Shown: positions 12,101 to 19,453, numbered from the stretch's first letter. The stretch is DNA of 64,000 nt from Ashinkailepas kermadecensis (GCA_034440615.1 JAOTOM010004663.1:310001-374000); one strand, 5' to 3'. Program-made: numbers and translations. Notes: a model not told the origin generated them from the sequence alone.

Positions 12101-14327
12101 TTCGGTATGGTGTGAGGTCACACAGAGCACTGGGTGACTGAGCGCGCCGAATTTCTCGTTGGCGCCAACTCCGACGGGGTGCCGCAAGACACTGCCGTGA
12201 CCGCAACCAATCCCCAGGCGATCGTGCTCACTCTGGAGGGCAACCATTCGTTCGAGGTCAAGGAGCAGGCCATCTGCATCCTGGCAAACATCGCCGACGG
12301 CTCAAAGTCGAAGGAGTTCATCATGGGCAACGAGGACGTGCTGAAGAAGCTGCAAAACTATATGGTGAGTGGATGTTGAAATGAGTGGGCGGTGGTGGGG
12401 TGTTGGTTTGCTGCAGCTTCGTCAGTGTCGCACAGTTTCGCAGTAGTTGGATTATAATTTCGTCGTACATGCACGCACTTCCGGAGGAATTTTACAGCAA
12501 GACGTGCTGGGTGGATGTTGTTAATGAATGAAAGTATTTCATGATCATCCAAGGCGAGATAGAGAGATAGGCCAGCTCAAGGAAAGTTATGGAGTGGTTT
12601 CTCGAATATGTTGTGCTGCTATTGAACCTCTAAACTTCTTTGTTGGATCTGTTAATCTTGGCGAGCTAAGCGGGGACCTCTGGTCTAGAATGATGCACCC
12701 ATCTTCGCCTCGGAGACCATGATGACCCGTGAAGAAAACTGCCATTGACTTAACCTTACCAATGCCCATCCAATCCCAGCAAAGCGGAGCAACGGATTGT
12801 TACATCTCCCAATCTAAGCTGGACACTCGCCTACGCTAACCCCTTCCAGCCTATCTTCACCTGACAATGGGAACTGGCGTGTCCTTGACCCGACCCGGCC
12901 TTGGTGTTCCAAAATGTATTCTGCGTATAATGGTCTCAGGCGAAAACATCAAGGTCTGTAATGACTGAAGCTTATTGGGCGGTATGGCAGGCAAAAGACA
13001 GATGATGTTGACATGGGCGCCGTATGGCATATGCAGTCGATGCGCTCCTAAACTACAATAACTAAGATTACGTTGACGTGTTCGCATTGCATCCGTCGGC
13101 AGCATTGTGATAGCATTGATGTCCGAAATAGCGTATGACAAACAGGCAACTGTTGCAATAGTTGAATGCTGCTTAATTTCACAGAAGTCAACACAGAAAG
13201 TGAAAACTGTTCGCAGGAGGTGACAGCAGATTTATGCCGTTGTTTTCTACGTAGACTTTGCAAGTGTCCGATCTGACGACTGACCTGACCTGACCCAACC
13301 CGACCTGACCCGGCCAGGTGCACGTGAGTCCGCGTCTGCAGATGGCGGCCGTGTTCGTGATCAACAACCTGGTGTGGCGGTGCGACGACGGCTACCGAGA
13401 GCGCCAGTCGCGGCTGCGTCACATGGGCGTATACAAGCTGCTGCACTCGCTGCAGCACACCGACGACCCGGCCCTCTACGACAGGTGGGTGCGCCACCTG
13501 CCAGCACGGCCGGCAAAACAAGCGGCATTGTTCGGCATGTTTGACATCCCGAACGTTATCCTGTCCAGGAAGTTGTCCGCACGTTTGCTTGTCCCGAACG
13601 ATTGAATGGTGCTGCTGAAACGGCTGCGGCTTCAAGATAAATGCCTGAAACGCGAGGGAAAATGTAAAAAATGAGCTCTTGGTGCAGGGAATAGATGCGC
13701 CCTCCCCTCGCGGACGGGGTTGATTTGTGTTTCGAAATCTTGTATTTGGAGCAGAAAATGTCGGGCCATGAATTTAGGAGAGGATCACTGTCCTCCCCGA
13801 AGTTCATGGCCCGGTATTTTCCTCTCCAAATCCAAGATTGCAAGACATAAATTCAACCCTGTCCAAGGGTGATGAGCGCATTCCTTGCCAGAGGTGGAGC
13901 AGTGCTCTAGGAGAGCTTAAAATAAGCTCTATGGGAAGTTGGACTGGTCTGTTTCCCGGCACCGGTGCGCCAGTTACCCGGAGGACATCAGAGTTGATAA
14001 ACACTACGCTGCGAATCCTAAGCGATCATGGTCAGATACCCCGCTTTCATGAGCAGCGCAACTTCCAAATGTGATGTGATTAGGAGAACGTGTGAAACTG
14101 TTGCACCTGAAAACGTATTCGTGTCGTACCAGGTCCCATTCGAAAGCCTTAGCAACATTTTCGAAATTTGTCCTAACTACATCGTATTTAGAAGTTTCGC
14201 TGCTCATGTAGACAGGAAAAATGATCCGACAACATGTGTGTTCTAACCGTGATCCTTGGGGATCCGTGATCTAGCCGTGATCTGCCTCTGTTGCAGGGTG
14301 AAGAGCGTGTTGCAGCAGTTCAACTAG
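15..14327 (+). CDS. ARMC8: ARMC8, C-terminal ten exons (spliced gene model)
   Basis: Armadillo-repeat protein 8, a scaffold subunit of the CTLH/GID E3 ubiquitin ligase in cytosol and nucleus. Ten exons (15-175, 1307-1560, 2815-2957, 3820-3999, 5250-5369, 6317-6412, 8205-8399, 12218-12364, 13318-13484, 14297-14327) join with matching phases at all nine junctions and total 1494 bases, i.e. 497 residues plus TAG. Family landmarks seen: [62 protein letters not shown] and the short C-terminal tail VKSVLQQFN. Vertebrate ARMC8 is about 670 residues, so roughly the first 175 residues lie left of the window. All introns are GT-AG. Introns range from 0.8 to 3.8 kb and carry minisatellites built from the exon borders, SINEs and a dead retroelement. 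No frameshift or stop was found in the exons, so the gene looks functional. Confidence 0.92.
226..385. repeat. Degenerate ~14-bp tandem repeat
   Basis: Runs of ctggacccctagt-like units, each about 14 bases, in the first ARMC8 intron. The surrounding intron (176-1150) otherwise shows only a (GT)n run at about 612-628 and no coding signal. Confidence 0.7.
1162..1283 (+). repeat. Two decayed copies of the next exon's 5' end
   Basis: Segments starting after ggcag at 1161 and after ggcag at 1209 align with the start of the exon at 1307. The second copy keeps the stretch GCTGACGTCCCGGGAC, followed by TAACCGTGTTCGGTG where the exon has CAGCCGTGTCCGGTG. An in-frame CAG has become TAA, so the copy is not coding. 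Both copies keep an AG acceptor. Confidence 0.75.
1307..1560 (+). CDS. ARMC8: ARMC8 exon
   Basis: Follows tgaccgacag and ends at GACCTAG before gtgaga (phase 1). It encodes [29 protein letters not shown] and [14 protein letters not shown], matching the ARMC8 armadillo region that precedes the LQRI.SITDH block. Confidence 0.93.
1561..2440. other. Intron, no recognisable feature
   Basis: About 0.9 kb of ARMC8 intron with mixed composition. I see no gene, RNA or repeat family here. Short open frames on both strands lack similarity or splice context. Confidence 0.6.
2440..2814 (+). repeat. Minisatellite containing acceptor and first ~40 bases of the next exon
   Basis: Units of 74-90 bases. Each contains gtgtcctcag followed by ACCTGCAGCGGATCTGCTCC and a GACCACGT-like stretch; exon-like copies start at 2481, 2571, 2645 and 2725, and the real exon starts at 2815. 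Copies lack three bases (ATCACC is replaced by ACT) and diverge after GACCACGT. The linker consists of gacctgacctgacacgacct runs. Confidence 0.9.
2815..2957 (+). CDS. ARMC8: ARMC8 exon
   Basis: Starts after gtgtcctcag (phase 1) and ends at TTCAGG before gtgggt (phase 0). It encodes [19 protein letters not shown] and the helix GELKKAAFR. The same acceptor sequence is present four more times upstream. This copy is chosen because only it continues into a full open exon with a donor. Confidence 0.93.
2958..3819. other. Intron with poly-C run and SINE-tail-like stretch
   Basis: No gene is seen. A poly-C tract lies at about 3421-3429. Around 3311-3335 there is an atgcgcccaaaaccctaata segment resembling the SINE 3' tails found elsewhere in the window. 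The segment 3650-3819 is GC-rich and leads into the next acceptor. Confidence 0.5.
3820..3999 (+). CDS. ARMC8: ARMC8 exon
   Basis: Follows gactcctcag and ends at GTCATGCAG before gtgcgc; 60 codons, phase 0 at both ends. It encodes [19 protein letters not shown] and [15 protein letters not shown], both diagnostic ARMC8 blocks. I see no exon-derived repeat upstream of this acceptor. Confidence 0.94.
4161..4367 (+). mobile_element. tRNA-derived SINE, TAGCTCAGTGG head
   Basis: The pol III A-box-like TAGCTCAGTGGTTGAG and B-box GGGTTCGATTC are spaced as in a tRNA. A tRNA-unrelated body follows with the shared 3' segment ending tgcgtcgtaaaaccaca, then a simple tail of atca repeats to about 4367. 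It lies in an ARMC8 intron. A functional tRNA is unlikely because acceptor-stem pairing is not evident. Confidence 0.75.
4671..5249 (+). repeat. 70-bp minisatellite carrying acceptor and start of the next exon
   Basis: Units about 70 bases long, with exon-like starts at 4681, 4870, 4940, 5010, 5080, 5151 and a shorter one near 5183. Each has tgtcgccag followed by GACCACGCGGTATGGCAGCA and GATGATGAGTCTG, i.e. the first ~35 bases of the exon at 5250. Linkers contain catatgacgtcatttgatca. The copies can encode [11 protein letters not shown] against [11 protein letters not shown] in the real exon. Confidence 0.92.
5250..5369 (+). CDS. ARMC8: ARMC8 exon
   Basis: Starts after tgtcgccag (phase 0) and ends at CCGTCAAAA before gtgggt. 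It encodes [13 protein letters not shown], then [15 protein letters not shown], the signature block of ARMC8. It joins the preceding TLRTVMQ exactly as in the family. This is the only acceptor copy of the array followed by a complete exon. Confidence 0.94.
5370..5817. other. Intron, nothing recognised
   Basis: About 450 bases of ARMC8 intron without a repeat or gene that I can name. Confidence 0.55.
5818..6316 (+). repeat. Compound array with acceptor plus exon-start copies
   Basis: The left part (5818-5960) has 30-base units of the type cgtactgacggcagtctgtg. The right part has about 61-base units in which tgtccag is followed by GAGCCGCTGGTG or GATCCGCTGGTG. Exon-like starts lie at 5995, 6056, 6117 and 6177 ahead of the real exon at 6317. 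Two short 30-base units sit directly before the true acceptor. Confidence 0.88.
6317..6412 (+). CDS. ARMC8: ARMC8 exon
   Basis: Follows tgtgtccag and ends at GGACTCATG before gtgagc; 32 codons, phase 0. It encodes [18 protein letters not shown] and LNGIWGLM, continuing FSPSK from the previous exon as in the family. Confidence 0.92.
6413..6770 (+). repeat. Donor-derived repeats and a 39-bp array
   Basis: Immediately after the donor, gggactcgtgagcagc and gggactcattttgagcagc repeat the exon end plus donor. At about 6504 CATCTGTGGGATTCTGGTGA again copies exon end plus gtgagcagc. From 6592 to about 6750 there are four units of 39 bases (gttaacagctgggtactgtc, then caggagtcgcc). Confidence 0.75.
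6771..7984. other. Intron, AT-rich, nothing recognised
   Basis: Lower GC than its surroundings. Short open frames on both strands lack recognisable domains or paired splice sites. Confidence 0.55.
7985..8204 (+). repeat. Duplicated acceptor region of the next exon
   Basis: Segments 7990-8045 and 8120-8175 are near copies (caacaccagcaacctcagct against caacaccagcaatctcagct). Around 8065-8118, catcagaac and gtcagaacatg are repeated, and cag followed by AACATGGCGTGCC occurs at 8109. This copies the true acceptor and exon start at 8205 (AACATGGCGTACC). Confidence 0.8.
8205..8399 (+). CDS. ARMC8: ARMC8 exon
   Basis: Follows gccgccag and ends at GTGATGCAG before gtcagt; 65 codons, phase 0. It encodes [39 protein letters not shown] and [14 protein letters not shown], all close to the family. 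Confidence 0.94.
8400..8712 (+). repeat. Degenerate array downstream of the exon donor
   Basis: About ten units of 27-38 bases with core gtcaggcaggtgggctgtgc. The unit contains a caggtggg donor-like string similar to the exon end (CAGCCAGGTGATGCAG). Several frames are open through it. This is repeat periodicity, not coding. Confidence 0.75.
8714..8875 (+). mobile_element. tRNA-derived SINE (GAGTAGTTTAGG head)
   Basis: Head gcgagtagtttaggagtaag and B-box GGTTCGAGTCC, then the body cacctgtcgctgctcttcgc, which also occurs in the SINEs at 16.5 and 35.6 kb. The 3' segment cacgtcgtaaagcca matches the shared tail of other SINEs in the window. Confidence 0.72.
9225..9706 (-). repeat. Tandem array of a SINE head
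   Basis: Five units of about 90-100 bases. Read on the minus strand each holds ggggacgagtggtctagggg and taagatgctcgtctcacaa, the tRNA-like head of the SINE at 35.6 kb. A linker follows with the reverse complement of gcatgcgaggcaatgctggg. The B-box and body are missing, so this is an array of 5' fragments rather than five insertions. Confidence 0.8.
10102..11592 (-). pseudogene. Non-LTR retrotransposon reverse transcriptase, inactivated
   Basis: CR1/L2/Jockey-like reverse transcriptase fragment in three frames. 11587-10970 carries the fingers/palm ([54 protein letters not shown]). 10868-10686 and 10686-10102 carry the thumb and C-terminal domain ([28 protein letters not shown]). Between them the catalytic box reads Y-stop-D-N: a TGA at 10929-10931 lies where the family has the YADD aspartates. 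At least two frameshifts plus this stop make it dead. It sits antisense in the 3.8-kb ARMC8 intron. The endonuclease domain and 5' end are missing. Confidence 0.85.
11593..12217. other. Intron, nothing recognised
   Basis: AT-rich intron sequence between the retroelement fragment and the next ARMC8 exon. No repeats of the neighbouring exon border are visible here. Confidence 0.5.
12218..12364 (+). CDS. ARMC8: ARMC8 exon
   Basis: Follows caatccccag and ends at AACTATATG before gtgagt; 49 codons, phase 0. It encodes [19 protein letters not shown] and [19 protein letters not shown]. It continues the QVMQ of the previous exon as in the family. Confidence 0.94.
12985..13067 (+). mobile_element. 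5'-truncated SINE (3' segment only)
   Basis: ggcgccgtatggcatatgca followed by cgatgcgctcctaaactaca and ataactaag. It matches the 3' part of the SINE at 4.16 kb (gacgccgtatggcctcggct, then tgcgtcgtaaaaccaca), but no tRNA-like head is present. Confidence 0.55.
13275..13317 (+). promoter_or_regulatory. Branch-point-like CTGAC repeat before acceptor
   Basis: Several CTGACC / CGACCTGACC units run into ggccag, the acceptor of the exon at 13318. CTGAC fits the animal branch-point consensus (yUnAy). The same motif is tandem before the acceptors at 1307 and 2815. Which adenosine is used cannot be read from the sequence. Confidence 0.4.
13318..13484 (+). CDS. ARMC8: ARMC8 exon
   Basis: Follows acccggccag and ends at CTCTACGACAG before gtgggt (phase 2). 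It encodes [19 protein letters not shown], then [15 protein letters not shown]. This is the penultimate coding exon of the family. Confidence 0.94.
13610..13970. repeat. Long imperfect inverted repeat
   Basis: 13735-13785 and 13789-13840 are inverted copies (aatcttgtatttggagcag against aatcttggatttggagagg on the other strand; both contain cgggccatgaa). Weaker pairing extends outward to about 13,650 and 13,920. It looks like a decayed foldback element in the last ARMC8 intron. Confidence 0.65.
14047..14212. repeat. Foldback (inverted repeat) element
   Basis: The outer ends read catgagcagcgcaacttc on the left and, reversed, catgagcagcgaaacttc on the right. The arms continue for about 65 bases with roughly 75-80 percent identity around a loop of some 30 bases. 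MITE-like; no clear target duplication was found. Confidence 0.65.
14297..14327 (+). CDS. ARMC8: ARMC8 terminal exon
   Basis: Follows cctctgttgcag. The first G completes an arginine codon split by the intron, then VKSVLQQFN and TAG at 14325-14327. Both length and sequence agree with the short C-terminal tail of the family. Confidence 0.92.
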
Positions 14328-14385
14328 ATGCGCCCCCGAGCCGCTGCAAGCCCCCTACACGCACGGGGGCCGAGCGACGACTTGC

Positions 14386-14447
14386 CACGTGACCGCTGGC
14401 GGCTGCTGCCCGGCACGCCACGTGACCGCCTGTCGTTGGGTCACGTG
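14386..14447 (+). promoter_or_regulatory. Three CACGTG E-boxes in 62 bases
   Basis: gccacgtgacc occurs at 14384 and 14417, and gtcacgtgg at 14440. The core GTCACGTGAC-like context is that of bHLH-zip factors (USF, MITF/TFE, Myc-Max). They lie just 3' of the ARMC8 stop in a CpG-rich stretch, so they could be 3'UTR sequence or a promoter for something downstream. Spacing suggests a local duplication. Confidence 0.35.
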
Positions 14448-14589
14448 GTCGTCGGCCGCTGGCGGCGGAGTGCAGTCGTCCCCAGTCGGGCCGAAGCGGC
14501 GCGGAGTTTCACCGCAGGAGAGCAGCACGAACCGACTGTCTTACGCCGGCGCCTCAACGTTTGGCGGTGGTCGTGTAGTGTGGCGCCGA

Positions 14590-15520
14590 GAGAAATCGCC
14601 GTCGGTGTGGCGTCTGTCCGCTGGAGGCTCCGCTCCTCTGCTGGACTGTCGTCGGTGTGGCGTCTGTCCGCTGGAGGCTCCGCTCCTCTGCTGGACTGTC
14701 GTCGGTGTGGCGTCTGTCCGCTGGGGGCTCCGCTCCTCTGCTGGACTGTCGTCGGTGTGGCGTCTGTCCGCTGGGGGCTCCGCTCCTCTGCTGGACTGTC
14801 GTCGGTGTGGCGTCTGTCCGCTGGGGGCTCCGCTCCTCTGCTGGACTGTCGTCGGTGTGGCGTCTGTCCGCTGGGGGCTCCGCTCCTGTGGTGGACTGTC
14901 GTCGGTGTGGCGTCTGTCCGCTGGGGGCTCCGCTCCTGTGGTGGACTGTCGTCGGTGTGGCGTCTGTCCGCTGGAGGCTCCGCTCCTGTGGTGGACTGTC
15001 GTCGGTGTGACGTCTGTCCGCTGGAGGCTCCGCTCCTGTGGTGGACTGTCGTCGGTGTGGCGTCTGTCCGCTGGGGGCTCCGCTCCTGTGGTGGACTGTC
15101 GTCGGTGTGGCGTCTGTCCGCTGGAGGCTCCGCTCCTGTGCTGGACTGTCGTCGGTGTGGCGTCTGTCCGCTGGGGGCTCCGCTCCTGTGGTGGACTGTC
15201 GTCGGTGTGGCGTCTGTCCGCTGGAGGCTCCGCTAGGCTCCGCTCCTGTGGTGGACTGTCGTCGGTGTGACGTCTGTCCGCTGGGGCTCCGCTCCTGTGG
15301 TGGACTGTCGTCGGTGTGGCGTCTGTCCGCTGGGGGCTCCGCTCCTGTGGTGGACTGTCGTCGGTGTGGCGTCTGTCCGCTGGAGGCTCCGCTCCTGTGG
15401 TGGACTGTCGTCGGTGTGGCGTCTGTCCGCTGGAGGCTCCGCTCCTGTGGTGGACTGTCGTCGGTGTGGCGTCTGTCCGCTGGAGGCTCCGCTCCTGTGC
15501 TGGACTGTCGTCGGTGTTCA
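14590..15520. repeat. 50-bp minisatellite, about 18 copies
   Basis: Unit begins gtcggtgtggcgtctgtccg and ends ctggactgtc. Copies differ mainly by ctggag/ctgggg and by ctctgctgg/ctgtggtgg. Because 50 is not a multiple of three, each strand reads through all frames and gives long spurious open frames of up to 343 codons. One unit has a 12-base internal duplication at about 15,230. Confidence 0.95.
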
Positions 15521-15664
15521 GTGGGAGGGACAGACGGAGACTTTGGGACGCGCCTGCCGGAGCTGTGCAGTGTCGCCGCGTCCATCTTCCGTGTGGGTGC
15601 TGAGTGCGCCGTTCGACTTTGCCGGCGTGTACTTGTTCGGCCGACGCGCTCGTGCGGTCGTCCC

Positions 15665-15805
15665 GCAGCCGGCTGGGACGTGGTCTCGGTTGGCGTCAGG
15701 CGGCTGGAACGTGGTCTCGGTTGGCGTCAGGCGGCTGGAACGTGGTCTCGGTTGGCGTCAGGCGGCTGGAACGTGGTCTCGGTTGGCGTCAGGCGGCTGG
15801 GACGC
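15665..15805. repeat. 31-bp tandem repeat, 4-5 copies
   Basis: Unit cggctggaacgtggtctcgg plus ttggcgtcagg, almost identical between copies. It follows the 50-bp array after about 145 bases. Confidence 0.9.
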
Positions 15806-16164
15806 GGCGGGGCGTCGCCTTCTGACGGCAGCACGTCAGCACGCGAGCTCTTCGTCGCGACAGATGGTTGTTGAGAGGGCGTCTCGGCGCGCGCGGTGAC
15901 GGGTCGGCGCCAATTTGTCGTGTTGGAGCGGCACGACACGTACAAGGCTGATGTCTTGCCTGAGCGGCGGCAAGCCAGGACGGCCACAACCGTTTCGCTC
16001 GTCTAATGTACGCATTCTAGCGGAGTGTTTCGTTTCGAAGTCGGATTATTCAGTGATATTCTCCGATGTAATGGTTAAGTGATGTTGCTCGAGCACGTTT
16101 CCGGCCTTGACAGCTCTCCGTGCTGCATTCTCGTGCGCTTGTAGTGTTTCAGTTCCTTTAGCCG

Positions 16165-16330
16165 CTAGTATTGTTGTTGTTTGTGACTTTACGGCGCACC
16201 GAGCAGTTGGGTCTCCACGTCACTTGCGAAGAGCTGGCACCGCGGGGAATCGAACCTAGTATCCCTGGTTTCTCAGACGCCCACTTATGCCAGAGTCGGC
16301 ACTCCGCCCTCAATTCCGGGAGCCAGTCGA
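16165..16330 (-). mobile_element. tRNA-derived SINE, minus strand
   Basis: Read on the minus strand: tggcataagtgggcgtctga, B-box GGTTCGATTCCCC, body ccgcggtgccagctcttcgc, then 3' segment gtgcgccgtaaagtcacaaa with a caa-repeat tail. The tail motif is shared with the other SINE copies here. Confidence 0.7.
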
Positions 16331-16448
16331 GAGCCGGTCAGGGGTCGAGGTTAAGCACGACGTTCTCCGGACGTCCGCAGTCGTTCAGTCAGTACTTCCA
16401 ACTCAAGTGATATAGCCTCGCAGTGGTACCGATGTGTGCTGGCGGTGG

Positions 16449-16615
16449 TTATTGGTTTTGCGACTCGCCGACCGTCAGGTCACGCGGCGTCGCCGATCTC
16501 TCACGCCGACTGTTCGCGGGCAGAGAGCAGCGACGGGCGGGGCCCGAACCCGCAACCTTTCGATTGCGAGACTGACGCCTCCCCGCTAGACTATTCGTCT
16601 CCGACGCGTTCGGGT
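16449..16615 (-). mobile_element. tRNA-derived SINE, minus strand
   Basis: Minus strand: agacgaatagtctagcgggg (A-box region), caatcgaaaggttgcgggtt (B-box), body ccgcccgtcgctgctctctg, gtgagagatcggcgacgccg, and tail aaaaccaataacc. Same family as the copy at 35.6 kb. Confidence 0.75.
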
Positions 16616-17241
16616 TGTGCGCCGCCCGCATCCGACCCGGTTGCTACGCTTTTGCGAGAGCTGGCGCCGAATGCAAGCCTTCCGATCGCCAACAAAGTTA
16701 TTTTCTGTCAGCGAGCAGTTGGCAATATACAGTCTGCCGTGTTACGTGCGTGGCGTACAATGTCGAGTATATATTGAGTAGACTGACGACGGCAACACTT
16801 GTACGGTGGGCTGGTGAACGCTCGAAAGAGGAAGAGGACTTCGTTCACATCCGAAGTCACGGGCAAGACTGGCGGTGGAGCGCTGGGCGGAGCCACTGTT
16901 GACCGGTGCCGACCGACACGTCACAGTCAAGTCTGTCTACGTGGCGGTGGCACCGGTGACGCCGTGCTTTGGGCTCGGGTGTCCACCTGGGTCCATCAGG
17001 TGCCCACAATTTGTGCCACATGTATCCCGCTAAGGAGCTGGCCGAGCATTATCATGACACCGAACAATGATATGTCTGCACTGCGAGACGCGATACCCAT
17101 AACTGGAACAACAATACTAATATCTATGAACGTCTAATACTTCGAGAGCTCAATCGAGTCAATAAGATAGTCAATAAATACGAACTCACGTGAAGCACAT
17201 GACCTAACGTCACACTAAAGCTTTCTTGCGCCGGATCCCAG

Positions 17242-17414
17242 AATACTATCGTACCAACGACGCCAACTTCTTTGTGTTCGCTCGTCATCTCTACATAAAA
17301 CACGATGGACACGGCTTTCCCATCGGCTTACCACAGGTCTGCTGGGCCGAGGCCCCTCAGCCAATGACATTCACCGCCACCGATGTGTTGCGACGGTTAC
17401 CGCCACCACCTCAG
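17242..17414 (+). CDS. Internal exon of an unrecognised gene (first of two)
   Basis: A good acceptor (ctttcttgcgccggatcccag) and donor (CCTCAG before gtgagt) flank an open frame entered at phase 1 and left at phase 0. It encodes YYRTNDANFFVFARHLYIKH, GHGFPIGLPQVCW and TFTATDVLRRLPPPPQ. Composition and the mix of hydrophobic and aromatic residues look like a real folded domain, not repeat translation. I do not recognise the family. No convincing upstream exon was found. It lies between the ARMC8 end and the 3' side of the minus-strand VWDE-like gene. Confidence 0.6.
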
Positions 17415-17565
17415 GTGAGTATTGGGCGCCAAATGACCCTGTAGTCGGCGCGCCCTTAAACCCAAATAATCAATTTAAAAAAGGTGAATATGCACGTGCA
17501 CAGGCGCTCAGACTTCACAACAGCCCTCAATGTCTCGCAAGCTGTCGTTTCCCCGGCGCCGACAG

Positions 17566-17739
17566 GTGGGGTGTCTGGAGGTCTCCGTCACCTTGCGTCC
17601 TCGCGACAGCGTCTCGGACGTGATGGACAGCCATGGACTGGTCCTGACTCAGCTCTCAGAGGACGTGACAGCTGCTGACGGTGCACGGCGGCACGCCAGA
17701 TGGAGCGTCGCCCGCCTGATAACCGACGGCCGGCCGGAG
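17566..17739 (+). CDS. Exon of the unrecognised gene (second of two)
   Basis: Acceptor gtttccccggcgccgacag, then 58 codons at phase 0: VGCLEVSVTLRPRDSVSDVM, LVLTQLSEDVTAADG and so on. The proposed donor CCGGAG before gtgacc is the same string that is repeated in the adjoining 21-bp array. The exon could also stop earlier at GCTGACG before gtgcac (about 17,668). It joins the preceding exon in frame. Product unknown. Confidence 0.5.
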
Positions 17740-18960
17740 GTGACCGACGGCTAACCGGAAATGACCGACGGTCGACCGGAGGTAACCGACGGTCGACCGG
17801 AGGTAACCGACGGTCGACCGGAGGTGACCGACGACCGACCGGAGGTGACCGACGGCCGACCGGAGATGACCGACGACCGACCGGAGGTGACCGACGGTCG
17901 ACCAAAGGTGACCGACGGCCGACCGGAGGTGACCGACGGCCGACCGGAGGTGACCGACGGTCGACCGGAGGTAACCGACGACCAACCGGAGATGACCGAC
18001 GACCGACCGGAGGTGACCGACGGCCGACCGGAGATGACCGACGACCGACCGGAGGTGACCGACGGTCGACCGGAGGTAACCGATGACCAACCGGAGATGA
18101 CCGACGACCGACCGGAGGTGACCGACGGTCGACCAAAGGTGACCGACGGCCGACCGGAGATGACCGACGACCGACCGGAGGTGACCGACGGCCGACCAGA
18201 GATGACCGACGGCTAACCGGAGATGACCGACGGCCGACCGGAGATGACCGACGACCGACCGGAGGTGACCGACGGCCGACCAAAGGTGACCGACGGCCGA
18301 CCGGAGGTGACCGACGACCGACCGGAGGTGACCGACGGCCGACCGGAGGTGACCGACGGCCGACCGGAGGTGACCGACGGCCGACCGGAGGTGACCGACG
18401 GCCGACCGGAGGTGACCGACGGCCGACCGGAGGTGACCGACGGCCGACCAAAGGTGACCGACGGCCGACCGGAGGTGACCGACGGCCGACCGGAGATGAC
18501 CGACGACCGACCGGAGGTGACCGACGGCCGACCAGAGATGACCGGCGGCTAACCGGAGATGACCGACGGCCGACCGGAGATGACCGACGACCGACCGGAG
18601 GTGACCGACGGCCGACCAAAGGTGACCGACGGCCGACCGGAGGTGACCGACGACCGACCGGAGGTGACCGACGGCCGACCGGAGGTGACCGACGGCCGAC
18701 CGGAGGTGACCGACGACCGACCGGAGATGACCGACGACCGACCGGAGGTGACCGACGGCCGACCGGAGGTGACCGACGGCCGACCGGAGGTGACCGACGA
18801 CCGACCAAAGGTGACCGACGGCCGACCGGAGATGACTGACGGCCGACCGGAGATGACCGACGACCGACCGGAGGTGACCGACGGCCGACCAGATGACCGG
18901 CGGCTAACCGGAGATGACCGACGGTCGACCGAAGGTGACCGGAGATGACCTGCGGCCGAC
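17728..18960. repeat. 21-bp minisatellite, about 58 copies
   Basis: Unit gaccgacggccgaccggagg plus t, with variants gacgacc, ggtcgacc, accaaagg and agatgacc. A 21-base period keeps every frame, so both strands show long open frames (TDGRPEV heptads on +, VGRRSPP on minus, up to 406 codons). Rare ggctaa variants interrupt the + frame. The unit contains CCGGAG followed by gtgacc, identical to the proposed donor of the preceding exon. Confidence 0.93.
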
Positions 18961-19282
18961 CGCAGATGACCGACGTCCACCTTTAGACACGTCGAACGCA
19001 CGATCCTGAGGGCTTGTCGGTCGTGGCCTATTGACCAACCAGTCGACCTGGCTGGTGACCTGGGGACTAGATCCACGCTCTGTTCTTGTCGGTGTCCGCC
19101 TCCGACCACCGCCTCTCTCCGAGAGTGTCTACTGACAACTACTCTACCGTGTGAGCGTCCACTCTGCACCATTCGCCGATCTGTGATGCTCCATTTTCCG
19201 CCACTCAGACTGCCGGGCGTCTGCCGTTGACGTCTAGCCGGCGTTTGCTGTTGACGGCTGTTGGGTGTATGCTGCTGGTGAC

Positions 19283-19453
19283 TCAGCGTTTCTCCGGCGT
19301 GTCGCCTGAGCGGCTGTAGAGGATCTCGTCGCCGATCTCCTCCAGAGAGTGCGGGTCAGGTGGCCGAGCCGGAAACTGCCGTACAGGGTCAGCGTCACTG
19401 ACGATCTCCGACATGTCCCGCCATGCGACAGTGCCATGCGTCACATGTTTCCA
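19283..19453 (-). CDS. Possible terminal exon, minus strand
   Basis: An open frame ends at TGA (19283-19285) and reads MSEIVSDADPVRQFPARP, then HSLEEIGDEILYSRSGD and PEKR. The acidic, polar composition resembles a cytoplasmic C-terminal tail. No strong acceptor is visible upstream; an in-frame stop lies 9 bases before 19453. It could be the last exon of the VWDE-like gene or of another minus-strand gene. Coding is inferred only from composition. Confidence 0.35.
   Translation of the reverse strand, partial: WKHVTHGTVAWRDMSEIVSDADPVRQFPARPPDPHSLEEIGDEILYSRSGDTPEKR

Noticed and set aside
14554..15585. 343-codon minus-strand and 302-codon + strand open frames
   Set aside because: Frame-cycling artefacts of the 50-bp array, with no domain or splice evidence.
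17588..18808. 406-codon minus-strand open frame (VGRRSPP repeats)
   Set aside because: Shadow of the 21-bp array, which is open in several frames on both strands.
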